From: Cynocephalus volans
Taxonomy: Eukaryota; Chordata; Mammalia; Dermoptera; Cynocephalidae
DNA length: 64,000 nucleotides
NCBI RefSeq assembly: GCF_027409185.1
Contig: NC_084472.1
Span: forward strand, 88,490,427-88,554,426
Reading direction: 5' to 3'
Shown here: positions 12,268 to 21,967 of the stretch, piece by piece
How positions within the stretch are numbered: position 1 is the first letter of the stretch
How the letters are laid out: each line of letters opens with the position of its first letter
Notes under the pieces: model-generated
What the model was told of the DNA's origin: nothing
Databases searched by the model: none
What the model saw: only the letters and a program-made list of their open reading frames with translations
Program-made: the position numbers and the translations under genes

Positions 12268-12775
12268 GCGTATTGGTTTTGAATTGCTGTAACAAATCAT
12301 CACAAATTTGGTGGCTTGAACAACACAAGTCTAGGTTAGAAGTCCAATGTGGGTCTCACTAGACTCAAGATATCAGCAACTCTGTGTTCCCTTCTGGAGG
12401 CTCTAGGAATTTGATCCCTTTCCTTTTCCAGGTTCTAGAAGCCATTTACATTCCTTGGCTCATGGTCCTCTTCCTCCATTTTCAAAGTTAGCAATGGTGG
12501 GTTGAGTACTCACATCACATCACTCTGACCTTGCTTTGACTGTCACGTATCTTTTTCTGACCCTGATTTCTCTGCCTCCCTCTTCTACTTTTTCTGCCTC
12601 CTTTTCCCCCACTTATAAAGATCTTTGTGATTATATTGTGTTCACCCAGATAATCTCCCTATTTTAAGATGACCTGATTAGCAATTTTAAGTCAATCATC
12701 TGCAAACTTAATTCTCTTTTGCCATATAATGGAACATATTCACAGGTTCTGGGGATTAGGACATTGCTGTGAGCC
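12268..12775 (-). mobile_element. MaLR/MLT1-like LTR, reverse orientation
   Basis: Landmarks such as gaattgctgtaacaaatcatcacaa, ggtggcttgaacaac, cttctggaggctctag, cttataaagatc and cacaggttctggggattagg follow the reverse complement of the common mammalian MLT1-like LTR in order. Heavily diverged. Confidence 0.6.
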
Positions 12776-13004
12776 ATCCTACATGATAAAATACATCAAA
12801 GTTAACTGGTTTATTTAAAAGACATTGTCAGTATTAAAGGTGTTTTTGATGCATGTTCCCGGTATGGGTTGGCTCGATTTAATTTTGTTATTAATCTTTC
12901 TTGTTAGTGATGTGTGCATGGACCCATTGTGGCTGTGGTCATGCTCTTGTACATGTGGAATGAAGTTATTATGTTAGATTTCTATCCACATCCCCCAGGG
13001 AGGT

Positions 13005-13102
13005 GGCGGGTCCCAGTGCAGTGGTGTTTACAATTATTTGATCATTAACCAGTTACAGATTTCTTTGTTTTCCCCATTCCCACAGTTTCACTTGACTTAA
13101 CA
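13005..13102 (+). pseudogene. Y3 RNA retropseudogene
   Basis: About 98 bp match Y3 RNA along its length. The start ggcgggtcccagtgcagtgg corresponds to ggctggtccgagtgcagtgg of Y3. The middle has ...ggtgtttacaa...ttgatca...accagttacagatttctttgtt..., and the end has ...tttcacttgact. Y3 RNA is about 101 nt, binds Ro60 and is implicated in DNA replication. Substitutions in the 5' stem and loop, loss of the terminal T-run and the lack of an obvious Pol III upstream promoter mark it as a dead retrocopy and not the functional gene. Confidence 0.85.
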
Positions 13103-13729
13103 AGAACATGTTGTTTCCCTAGTAATAATAAGAATGATATAGTGTGTTTTTGTTAGTTTGAGTAGGATCATTTAACTTTTCATTTTGTCCCCGGTGCTGT
13201 TCCCTGGAGTCTATTGGCAGGGAAATAAAAGGTATAAACATTGTGATTTTGATTATAAATTAAAATGATCAGTATAGAGTATAAACAACATTAAATTGTT
13301 AGCCATAACTAATCAATGTTATTAAAATTAAGTGTAGTAAGTATAAGTAAGATTTAAAAGGGGTTAAATTGTAAGCTAAGAAGGTTAAGGTTTATGATTC
13401 AGACTGAAAGTCTGATGTTTTAAAGCCAAGCATGTTGCTGTTGTATAGTTTCCTGGCCACAAGCCACAGGCTTTGGGGTGAACTATTGATGCACGTGTTT
13501 TTGTCACAGCGTGAGTGCTTTAGAACATTTTGACCTTTCCTTTTCAATAAAAACAAAATAGACAATGTTTTGATTAAAAGATAAATCATCTTGTAAAAAA
13601 TTAAGTAACAAAGATATAAATAAAGCAAGATTCATGTGGTTTTCGTCCACACTTGCACTAGACATCTGTGGTCCGTCTTTTCCTTTTCACCGAATCCACA
13701 CCACCTACTCAGGTCTAACGAATCCTGCG

Positions 13730-13790
13730 GAGCTGGTCTCCAGCAGGACACAGACATCTTTGGGGGTCCATTATTCTGCCTACCACATTG
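13730..13790 (-). mobile_element. Possible LTR terminus (MLT1-like)
   Basis: The segment reading ggacacagacatctttgg...attattctgcctacca resembles one end of the MLT1-like LTR seen in reverse at 12,268. It is short, so the call is weak. It could be the other end of the same family or a separate insertion. Confidence 0.35.
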
Positions 13791-14233
13791 AGATTTGAAT
13801 TCACCACCATCATCACCACCATTTATCTTTAAGTGTTGGCTTTCTAACTTCATAAGTGACACGTGTTGACTGCCTTTCTCCTGAGTAAGATACAGTATGG
13901 GAAGTGATACAGTTTAAAACTGAGTTCTGCAATGCAACTTAATAAATTGCTGTAATATGCATATAATTATTTTAAATCATGTGTGGCCACAAGTAGTTTC
14001 TCTGCCATTTAATCCTGAAAGTCTAATAAGGTAGCCTCTTTATACTCTAGGTATCCCCACATAAGAAAGGCTTTTACTAAGTGTCAAGTAACATAAGTAA
14101 AATGTCAGTTGCAATGGCAGAAAAATTGCTTGAGAATTTTTCAAGACTTCTTTAGGCATAGTAAACTAAGTAGAATCACAACTTTGCCATAATGAGGCAA
14201 GAGGGTGTGGTAATAGCAATAAATAAGGGCTCT

Positions 14234-14318
14234 ATGAGGGTACTTCAAAAAGTTCATGGAAAAAATAGACTTAAAAGATAATATGAATCTTTCTGTGAAC
14301 CTTGTGAAGTACCCCCAT
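14234..14318. mobile_element. MITE-like palindrome, copy 1
   Basis: About 85 bp with terminal inverted repeats: gggtacttcaaaaagttcat at the left and ...gaaccttgtgaagtaccccc at the right. The size and TIRs fit a mariner-related miniature element of mammals. No transposase. Confidence 0.65.
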
Positions 14319-14447
14319 ATGGCTAGCCTCATTTACTTATTGCCTGACGCTGACTTCATAAATGTTAAATGTCAATTTCTCATTGCTGAGCAAATTCATC
14401 CTAAATTTATGGCTTTCAAGTATAGCTAGACAAATAGCCAAAGGCAC

Positions 14448-14533
14448 ATACAAGGCACTTCTAAAAGCTTGTGGAAAAATAGAATTAAAAGATTATACCA
14501 GTCTTTCCATAAACTTTTTGAAGTACCCTTATA
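14448..14533. mobile_element. MITE-like palindrome, copy 2
   Basis: Same palindromic layout as the copy 130 bp upstream, same orientation, more decayed (ggcacttctaaaagcttgtg...ataaactttttgaagtaccc). Same family by shared internal segment agaattaaaagatta. Confidence 0.65.
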
Positions 14534-14604
14534 TAATTATTAAAACACTCAATTGTACATTCTATAGCCATAACAGATAAATACATCCTAGGCATTTTAT
14601 TTAT

Positions 14605-14655
14605 TTTTAATTTTACATATTTATGGGGTACAGTGTGTTGTTTCAATTATCCTAG
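14605..14655 (-). mobile_element. Short L1M 3' UTR fragment, reverse
   Basis: The motif acatatttatggggtacagtg followed by gttgtttcaat resembles the reversed L1M 3' UTR also seen at 51.7 kb. Very short. Confidence 0.4.
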
Positions 14656-14659
14656 GCAT

Positions 14660-15149
14660 TTTAAAAATCACATCGATTAAATATCTAGATTTCAGATAAC
14701 AGCACATGTTTCACTCCAGACAATATGTATAAAACTAGGGATTTTTTTTTTTAAAGAAATTTATGATTTCTTTTTTTCCAATTTTATTTTATTTTATTAA
14801 GTTTTGAGAAATTTATGAATCCCTATTTTATTTTATTTATTTCAAAGAATTCCCCTTGGAAGGAATATATTTTATTATTTTACTACTCAAAACAATATTG
14901 TAACACATCTTTTGGAATTGCATTTTGTTCATGAAGCATGTTCTTTGAAATTGCTTTCGTGATTTAGTAATAGAAAGTATTTGTATTTTGTGGATTGATT
15001 TGATTTTTACTTTTACTTGCGGTTAGGGTACAAAGTTCATTAATCAGATGGGGCCTCAAAATTCCCCATCAGTTTTGATGATTCACAAGCCCCCACTCAA
15101 GGGTTCATGTGTCATTTGCCAACTGGTTTAACACAAAACTTGTTCAATC
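14660..15149. other. AT-rich intergenic sequence
   Basis: Contains T-rich and TTTTA-rich runs. No feature recognised. Confidence 0.4.
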
Positions 15150-17399
15150 TTACCATTTCTTGAGTGCCTATATAAAATAGGGTTCTCTTGTTGCAAGCTT
15201 CAGAAATTAACTCTAAAACAGCAAAACAAACAAACAAAAAACCCAATTATTGAAAGGATACTGGGTAGCTCATTGAATCGAAGCACAAGTTAAACAACTG
15301 ATCTCAAGAATCTAGGCAGCAGAAACAGTTTCATCAAGGCACTGCCATCAAAACAATTCAGTTTCAACCATTTTCGGTTATTTTACTTAACTCAAGCTTC
15401 CTATTCTCAGGGAAAAGAGTCCAAATGGCTGAGCTTAGGTTACATGTGTACCTCCAGGGAGAAGGGTTTTAGTGCATGACTAACTTATCTTCAATCAATA
15501 AATGACCAGAAAGACACAATCTGGATAAATCAAATTTTACTCCTTCAAAGGATAAAGAATGACATTGGCACAGTCAAAACACTCGACAAAGAGATCATCA
15601 ATATTCTCCAAAGGCAAAGAGAAGACTTCTGGACCCCAATTGTTGACAGATAATATTTGAGTTAGTGAGGGTCACATCAGACCTCTGAAAGCTTAGCTGC
15701 AACTCTCGGGCTCACCTTCATGTAGCGGATGCTAAGGTCTGAGATACAGCCTTGTCTGGTTATATGCTGAAGGCCACCATACCTGGATCCGATGCACCCC
15801 ATATCAGAGTTACACCCTATACACTACCATTTCTAGGGTTCAATATGTAGTACTTTAGGCCCGGAAAAACTTCATCTATTGCTCTCAGTTTTTCCAAGAT
15901 AACATGGTTTGAGGCAAAAACATACTTGAATTCAAAGCTGTGGGACCAGAACAATGTCAGTTACTTATCCGTCCCTGGGAGTTAGGCAACAGGCTCTTGA
16001 ACCAGATAAAGAGCCTATCCTGAGCTGGGCATCTTGACTGACATCCCCGTTGGGACCATAGAGTTGGGTATGGGACAGGGTGGTAGTGGTGGGGACAGTT
16101 TCCAAAGTTCTCATTGCCTCAGAAATAATTCTCCAGAGGGATGTTTTAGCCACAAAAAGGGAGAGATGTGTTGGTCAGGACAAAATAGCTATCCCATGTG
16201 ATGACTCGCTTTGAATAAGCAGCTACTGAGACATCCAACGAGTTCTTGCCATGGCCCACACTATAAGAAGATAGTCATTAAAGTCAGCCAGTTACTCCAA
16301 GAACTGGAGTACACTCTCTCCTCATTCTCAAAGTATTTTTCCCATTTCCTCAAATTTGGGGGGATTCCCAACGAATCCCCCAAACAGTAGTGCTCCAGAA
16401 AGAAAAATGGTCAAGGGATTTGCCTCAGAAACTCTCCTAAACAACCTACCAGAATAGGTTGGTGCTGGTTTCTTTCCCACAACGGAGTTTCCTCCCCCTG
16501 GTTCCTGTGGTGTCCTTTCTACTGGATTTTAAGATGCTGTCACATCCAGCTGAAGCAGCTCTTAGTTGCCAATGCTGCTAATATGGGCACCTTTCATGCC
16601 AGATGTCTATTGATTAAACCATTAGAAATTGACCACTGGAAGGTGTCAACAGTCTTTCCTCACAGTCTACTTGGTCTCCCTTGGTTTCCTACCCTAATTT
16701 TTTGGTCATCACTGTCATACTGGGAAAGTTATTTTCACTAACATAATCTCTAATGTTTTATTCTATTCTAACAGAGAGATGGCAATAACAAACACAGTGC
16801 ATGCCATTAAATCTGATATAATCTGTAAAAAGAGTAAATCAATCTTCCCTATTATATCACTAGTGAAAAATTACTTGTGATATAACTCACAGCCAATAAG
16901 TGACACATTAATGAGAATTGCTGCCTCCTCAAGAGATGAGGGAGTCGGCCTCATAGGATTATGCTCTTTTAGACAAGGTCTATCTCAGGGGGGTATGGTA
17001 GCAGCATAGCTCTTTAGTTTTCTTCCACTCTCCATGAGAAAGTCGTAATATTCTAGGCAACATCCTGTTTTTAGGAGCTGATTGGAACACTTAGCACACA
17101 GGAAACCAGTAACTATTGAATGTCAATGAGGTACATGACATTACCTAGCACATCCTACCTAAGCACAGGGTGACTTATTTCTTAAGCACTCATCCTAACA
17201 TCAAGTGTAAGCATGTCCTCCAAAATATTTAATCTGCAAAAACAAAAGGATCCTTGTCCCTGAAACCTAGCAGCTTGAGGAACCCTGAAGTATGTAGCAG
17301 GCATAATCTTATATTCTTAGACTCTATAGGTAATATTATGAGCCAACAAAGAGCAATCTGAAAATTGAAACCAAACATTACTCTATGAATTATAAACAG
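15150..17399. other. Unassigned, probably old transposon sequence
   Basis: The 15,170-15,480 part resembles a repeated mammalian sequence that I recall but cannot name (aaaggatactgggtagctca, caaatggctgagcttaggtt). Between about 15,500 and 16,750 the GC content and texture look like decayed protein-coding sequence, perhaps an antisense retroviral interior, but every frame is broken by stops and I recognise no domain. Confidence 0.35.
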
Positions 17400-18245
17400 T
17401 GGCAACAATTTTTAAGAAAAATGAGTTCTATGAAGCAAGAGCTCAAAGCAGAGATATATTAGCTGAAGGAAGAAAGAATGAGCAACAGAAATACATAAAA
17501 CAATCTGGAGGAACTCAGGAAATAGGTAGAAAAAAAGAGTAAAGTCATCACAGAAATGAAAAAAAAAACTTGAAGAAGCACAGAGAGAATAGATACTGCT
17601 GATGTCACAGGAGCACAGAGAGTAGAAAGCACAAAAATAGGTAAAGGGAAATGTAAATCAGGAGTCAAAAAAGATTAGAGAGAAAATAGACAAAGGAGAT
17701 TAATCTTAAGCATGATCAGAGTCTCCAAAAAAGAAAGTTGACATAGTTGAACAGAAGAAATATTTATTATTTCAAGAAAATTTGTATGATATAAAAGCAA
17801 GCCAGAATAAATATACTGAAAGAGTACACCGCATTCCCAGGAAAACTGACCTATAGTACTAAATATTTACATATATCTTTTTTTATTTTATTATTATTTT
17901 TATTTATCATTATACAATGCAGTTGATTTTCGTGGCCCTTTACCACTTCCTTCCTTTCCACCCTCCCTCTCCTTTTTTTATTTATTAAGAATATTCATGC
18001 ATATATCTTAATGAAGTCATGAGACTTCAAAGATTTGAAAAAAAAGGGATACTTTGAATGTCCAGGCAAAAATATCAAATCATGTATACGAAAAAACTCA
18101 GGGTGACCTCAGACTTCTTCACAGCAACATTCAGCACCAGAAGACATGAAGAAAAAAAATGTGACTGAAGAATTTTATATCAGGCAAACAATGATTCCAA
18201 TATAAAGGAAATAGATGAACAATTTTTAATATCTAAGAACTGAAG

Positions 18246-19451
18246 AACAGAGATCACACACCCTGTGGTACGTGATCCACCAGCCCAGCAGAGTACAAGC
18301 TGACCAGAAAGGTGGATCCCCGGAGAAGCCCAAGACCCGAGGCAACCACACACACAAGACACTAGAGGCCAACTGAGCAGTCACGGCGGGAGCCATACCA
18401 AATTGGCAACCACAGCAACATCCTAGTTAGTTATTAGTCTCAAACCGGTGGACTGTGAAACCCCCTGCCACAATGAATAAACACCAAAAAAAAGACACCA
18501 GAAATACAAAAAATCAAGAAAGTACACCACCAAAAGTTAATAAATCTCATACTCTAGATCCTATAGAACAAGAAGCCCTTGAAATAACTGACAAGGAATT
18601 TCGAGTGATAATTCTAAGGAAACTGAATGAGATACAAGAAAACTCAGCTAGACATCATGATGAAATGAGGAAAAGTATACAGGATCTGAAAGAGGAAATA
18701 TACAAGGAAATCAATGTCCTGAAAAAAAATGTAGCAGAACTTGCTGAACTGAAGAAGTTATTCAGCGAAATAAAAAACACAACGGAGAGTTTAACCAGCA
18801 GGCTTGTCGAAGTTGAAGAGAGAACCTCTGAACTTGAAGATGGGCTGTTTGAAATAACACAAGCAGACAAAAAGAAAGAAAAAAGAATCAAGGACATGGA
18901 AGAAAATCTGAGAGAGATATCAGACAACCTCAAGCGCTCAAATATTCGAGTCATGGGTATTCCAGAAGGGGAGGAAAATGGAGATTCCATTGAAAACATA
19001 TTCAACAAAATAGTGGCAGAAAACTTCCCAGGTATAGGAAAAATCACAGATCTTCACATCCAGGAAGCTCAACGATCTCCAAACGTATTCAACCCAAAAA
19101 GGCCTTCTCCAAGACATGTCATAGTCAAATTGGCAAAACTCAGAGACAAAGAGAGAATCTTAAAAGCTGCAAGAGAGAAGCGTCAAATCACCTATAAGGG
19201 AGCCCCAATCAGGTTAACATCAGACTTTTCATCACAAACCCTAAAAGCCAGAAAGGAATGGGATGATATTTTCAAAATACTAAAAGACAAAGATTGCCAG
19301 CCAAGAATACTCTACCCTGCAAGGCTATCCTTCCGAAATGAGGGGCAAATAGTATATTTCTCAGACAAACAAAAACTGCGGGAGTTCACTACCACAAGAC
19401 CACCCTTACAAGAAATCCTCAAGGGAGTACTGGGTTTGGTTCCTGAAAAAT
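18246..19451 (+). mobile_element. Standalone L1 ORF1 insertion (no ORF2)
   Basis: A young L1 piece of about 1.2 kb comprises about 230 bp of 5' UTR and all of ORF1, and stops at GAAAAA just where the sister L1 at 24.3 kb continues (cctgaaaaacaaccatcact). The flanks carry an 8 bp duplication, AACTGAAG, at 18238-18245 and 19452-19459. Host sequence on both sides is the old L1M. There is no long poly(A) tail, so priming on the internal A-run is a likely cause. Confidence 0.7.
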
Positions 19452-19453
19452 AA
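18473..19453 (+). CDS. L1 ORF1p, intact reading frame
   Basis: 326 codons from ATG at 18473 to TAA at 19451-19453, with no interruption. The product is an L1 ORF1 protein, the RNA-binding trimer that coats L1 RNA in cytoplasmic particles. The N-terminus is basic (MNKHQKKDTRN). Residues about 40-145 form a heptad-rich coiled coil. Residues about 150-245 form the RRM-like domain, with RSNIRVMGIPEGEENG at its start. The C-terminal domain contains KAAREKRQITYKGAPIRLTS and RILYPARLSF. A GTG codon six codons upstream is in frame but is not a likely start. The stop codon straddles the insertion junction: T is the last base of the insert and AA belongs to the target duplication. The nearby copy at 21.4-24.3 kb is broken, so this frame is unusually well kept. 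Expression is unknown. Confidence 0.85.
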   Translation: MNKHQKKDTRNTKNQESTPPKVNKSHTLDPIEQEALEITDKEFRVIILRKLNEIQENSARHHDEMRKSIQDLKEEIYKEINVLKKNVAELAELKKLFSEIKNTTESLTSRLVEVEERTSELEDGLFEITQADKKKEKRIKDMEENLREISDNLKRSNIRVMGIPEGEENGDSIENIFNKIVAENFPGIGKITDLHIQEAQRSPNVFNPKRPSPRHVIVKLAKLRDKERILKAAREKRQITYKGAPIRLTSDFSSQTLKARKEWDDIFKILKDKDCQPRILYPARLSFRNEGQIVYFSDKQKLREFTTTRPPLQEILKGVLGLVPEK

Positions 19454-20304
19454 CTGAAGGAAGATTGTCCCCAAGAACCTTGCATAAGTAATGTACTATG
19501 GGAATCTTTAACTAGCAAGAGATAACTGAGAAAACTATAGCAAAGGGACTGGAAACAACTATTGACTCTTTTTAACAGAATGAGAAAGATTAAAGCAAAC
19601 TTGGAGATAAAGTAACAAAAAATAAAGTAAATATTTTATTTTCTGACAATGTAGAAATGATATAACTAATAAATTTGGGGGTAATAGGAAGAAAAACTTG
19701 AGTGGAAATAAGTGTAGTCACTTTTAATAGATAAAGTCAAAGTTTAGCATTCAATGCTGGCAAATCAAATAATGGAGAGTTTTTTTTTTTTAAGCAATCA
19801 AAAGTAAACACTGAGAAAGATAATCAAGTAAATTTGGTAATAGCATACATAATTAACTAAATTTGAGAATAGTACAGTATATATAAAATAGTGTGTACAT
19901 ATATAACTGTAAGGAATTAGTAGATATGGTCTAAAGAAGTGAGAGGTTTAACACATAATATAAAGTTATGTCATAAGGTAAACTCTGGGGGAAAAAAGTC
20001 CAACTTTGGCTACCTATCAAAAGAAAAACACACATAAAAAATAGATCATAAAGTGACATCTTGGAAAAGATAGAAAAAGAGAAAGCCCAAAATAAAATAA
20101 TAGGACAGAACCAACACCAAACGTATCTGTCACATCAAAAACTGTAAATGAATAAACTTACCTATTTAAAGAATACAATTTTCACGTTGAATCACAAAGC
20201 AAAATACAACTCTGTGCTGCATTTAGGAGAACAACTAAAAAAAAAGTATGGAGAAAGTTTGAAAATAAAAGGATAAGCAAAAATATATCAATAAAATTTA
20301 AAAA

Positions 20305-20387
20305 ATATATTAAATGAGGTAATATGTGCAGAGTGCTCACAACACTATCTTGCACATAGTAAGTACTATTAAAATGTTGACCAGAAA
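20305..20387 (+). mobile_element. MIR fragment hit by the young L1 block
   Basis: The MIR 3' core reads attaaatgaggtaatatg...gtgctcacaac...tgcacatagtaagtacta. The young L1 entered at its end. The left target-site copy, TAAAATGTTGACCAGAAA, lies at 20370-20387. Confidence 0.7.
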
Positions 20388-21099
20388 AACCCCAGCCACT
20401 GCTGAGGCCCTGCCAGAGTGACAGGTAGCCACACAGAACACAGGCAAGTGAGCCCTGCCTCTGAGAGACCCTCCCCGCTGCCACTGAGGTGCTGCTGGAG
20501 CAAAAGGCAGCCTCACAGTCAACAACACTCCTTGCTGCTGCTGCTGCAGACATCAGTATGAAATGAGTGGACTGTGACAGCCACCGCCACAGCAACTGCA
20601 GCCATAAAGACAGCTCACTGCCATAACAGCAGCCACTGCTACTTAATAGGTTACCTGGTGACCACTCATTGGTATAGACAGAAGGAGTGTTACCAGCAGA
20701 GCCTAGGGAAAGAGGAAAGAAAAAAGAGAAAACCCACCCAGAGTCACTCATTCAAATTGAGGAGCACTAGTAAACCCCAGTGCACCCATCAGGGTCAGGG
20801 TTAGCTAGCCAGGATGCCAACAGTCTCACCCAACAACACCCACCATAACTTAAAAGTGACAAGACTCCAAGGCACTACCCCCCCAAAATTTGAGAGCTGC
20901 CCATATCATGATGAACCAACATAGTATCACCAACCTCAGCAAGGAAATTCAAGTGTTCCAAAGACTAGGTCACAGATGCACTCTCACACAACTCCAACAC
21001 CAAATTCAGCCAAAGTACCTACACAGAGACTATACTACTGCATTTACCTGGAATCAATACTAAAACATCTCACTTAACCATCATTATGAAACACATCTA

Positions 21100-21142
21100 C
21101 AAGAGGATCTCCCTCTATGCAAATCAGAGGGAGATCCTCTTG
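21100..21142. repeat. 17-bp perfect hairpin with octamer in the loop
   Basis: The arms CAAGAGGATCTCCCTCT (21100-21116) and AGAGGGAGATCCTCTTG (21126-21142) are exact reverse complements around a 9-nt loop, ATGCAAATC. The loop holds the POU/octamer motif ATGCAAAT. The hairpin lies in the 5' UTR of the young L1, about 140 bp before the ORF1 region. Confidence 0.95.
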
Positions 21143-21967
21143 ATCTCCTTTCAGTACCAGAGTACTAGAAAAAGCAACTTTCTACCAGAAGACTAATTGC
21201 CAATGGAGAGATACTAGAAATTTAACAAAACCAGAAAATTGACACCACCAAAGGAGTATAATAATTCTCAAATACCATATCCTATAGAACAGGAAGTCCT
21301 TGAAATGACTGAAAAGAAACTTCAAACAAAAATTCTAAGTAAACTCAAGGAGATACAAGAAGACTCAGTTAGATGACATGACAAAATGAGAAAAACTATC
21401 CAGGACTTGAAGGAGGAAATGTACAAAGAAATTAATGCCCTAAAAAAGAATGTAGCAGAGCTTGTGGAGCTGAGGGATTCTTTTAATGAAATAAAAAATG
21501 CAACAGAGAGCTTAAACAGCAGACTAGAACAAGCAGAAAAGAAAATTTCTGATCTTGAAGATGGCCTTTTTGATATAACCCAGGCAGATGAAAAAAAAAA
21601 AAAAAAAGAATTTAAGAAAATGAAGAAAATCTAAGAGAGATAGCAGACAACCTTAAGTGCTCAAATATCCAAATCATGGGTGTTCCAGAAGGGGAGGAAA
21701 AAGGAAAAGGCATTGAAGACATATTCAATGATATAATAGCAGAAAACTTCCCAGATATAGGGAGAGATACAGATCTTCAAATCCGGGAAGCTCAGAGAGC
21801 CCCAAACAAATTCAACCCAAAAAGGTCCTCTCCAAGACACATTATAGTCAAACAGGCAAAGCTCAAAGACAAAGAGAGAATCTTAAAAGCTGCAAGAGAA
21901 AAGCATCAAGTCACCTATAAAGGAGCCACTATCAGACTAGCAGCTGACTTTTCATCAGAAACCCCAA

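Noticed and set aside
17400-20300. A separate HAL1 (half-L1) element
   Set aside because: The ORF2 sequence resumes at 30,430 after the nested block, so a full L1M fits better than an ORF1-only element.
20182-20751. 189-codon minus-strand frame across L1M, MIR and L1 5' UTR
   Set aside because: It crosses three unrelated insertions, so it cannot be an old gene. An ORF0-like antisense L1 frame is known only in primates, and I see no sign of it here.
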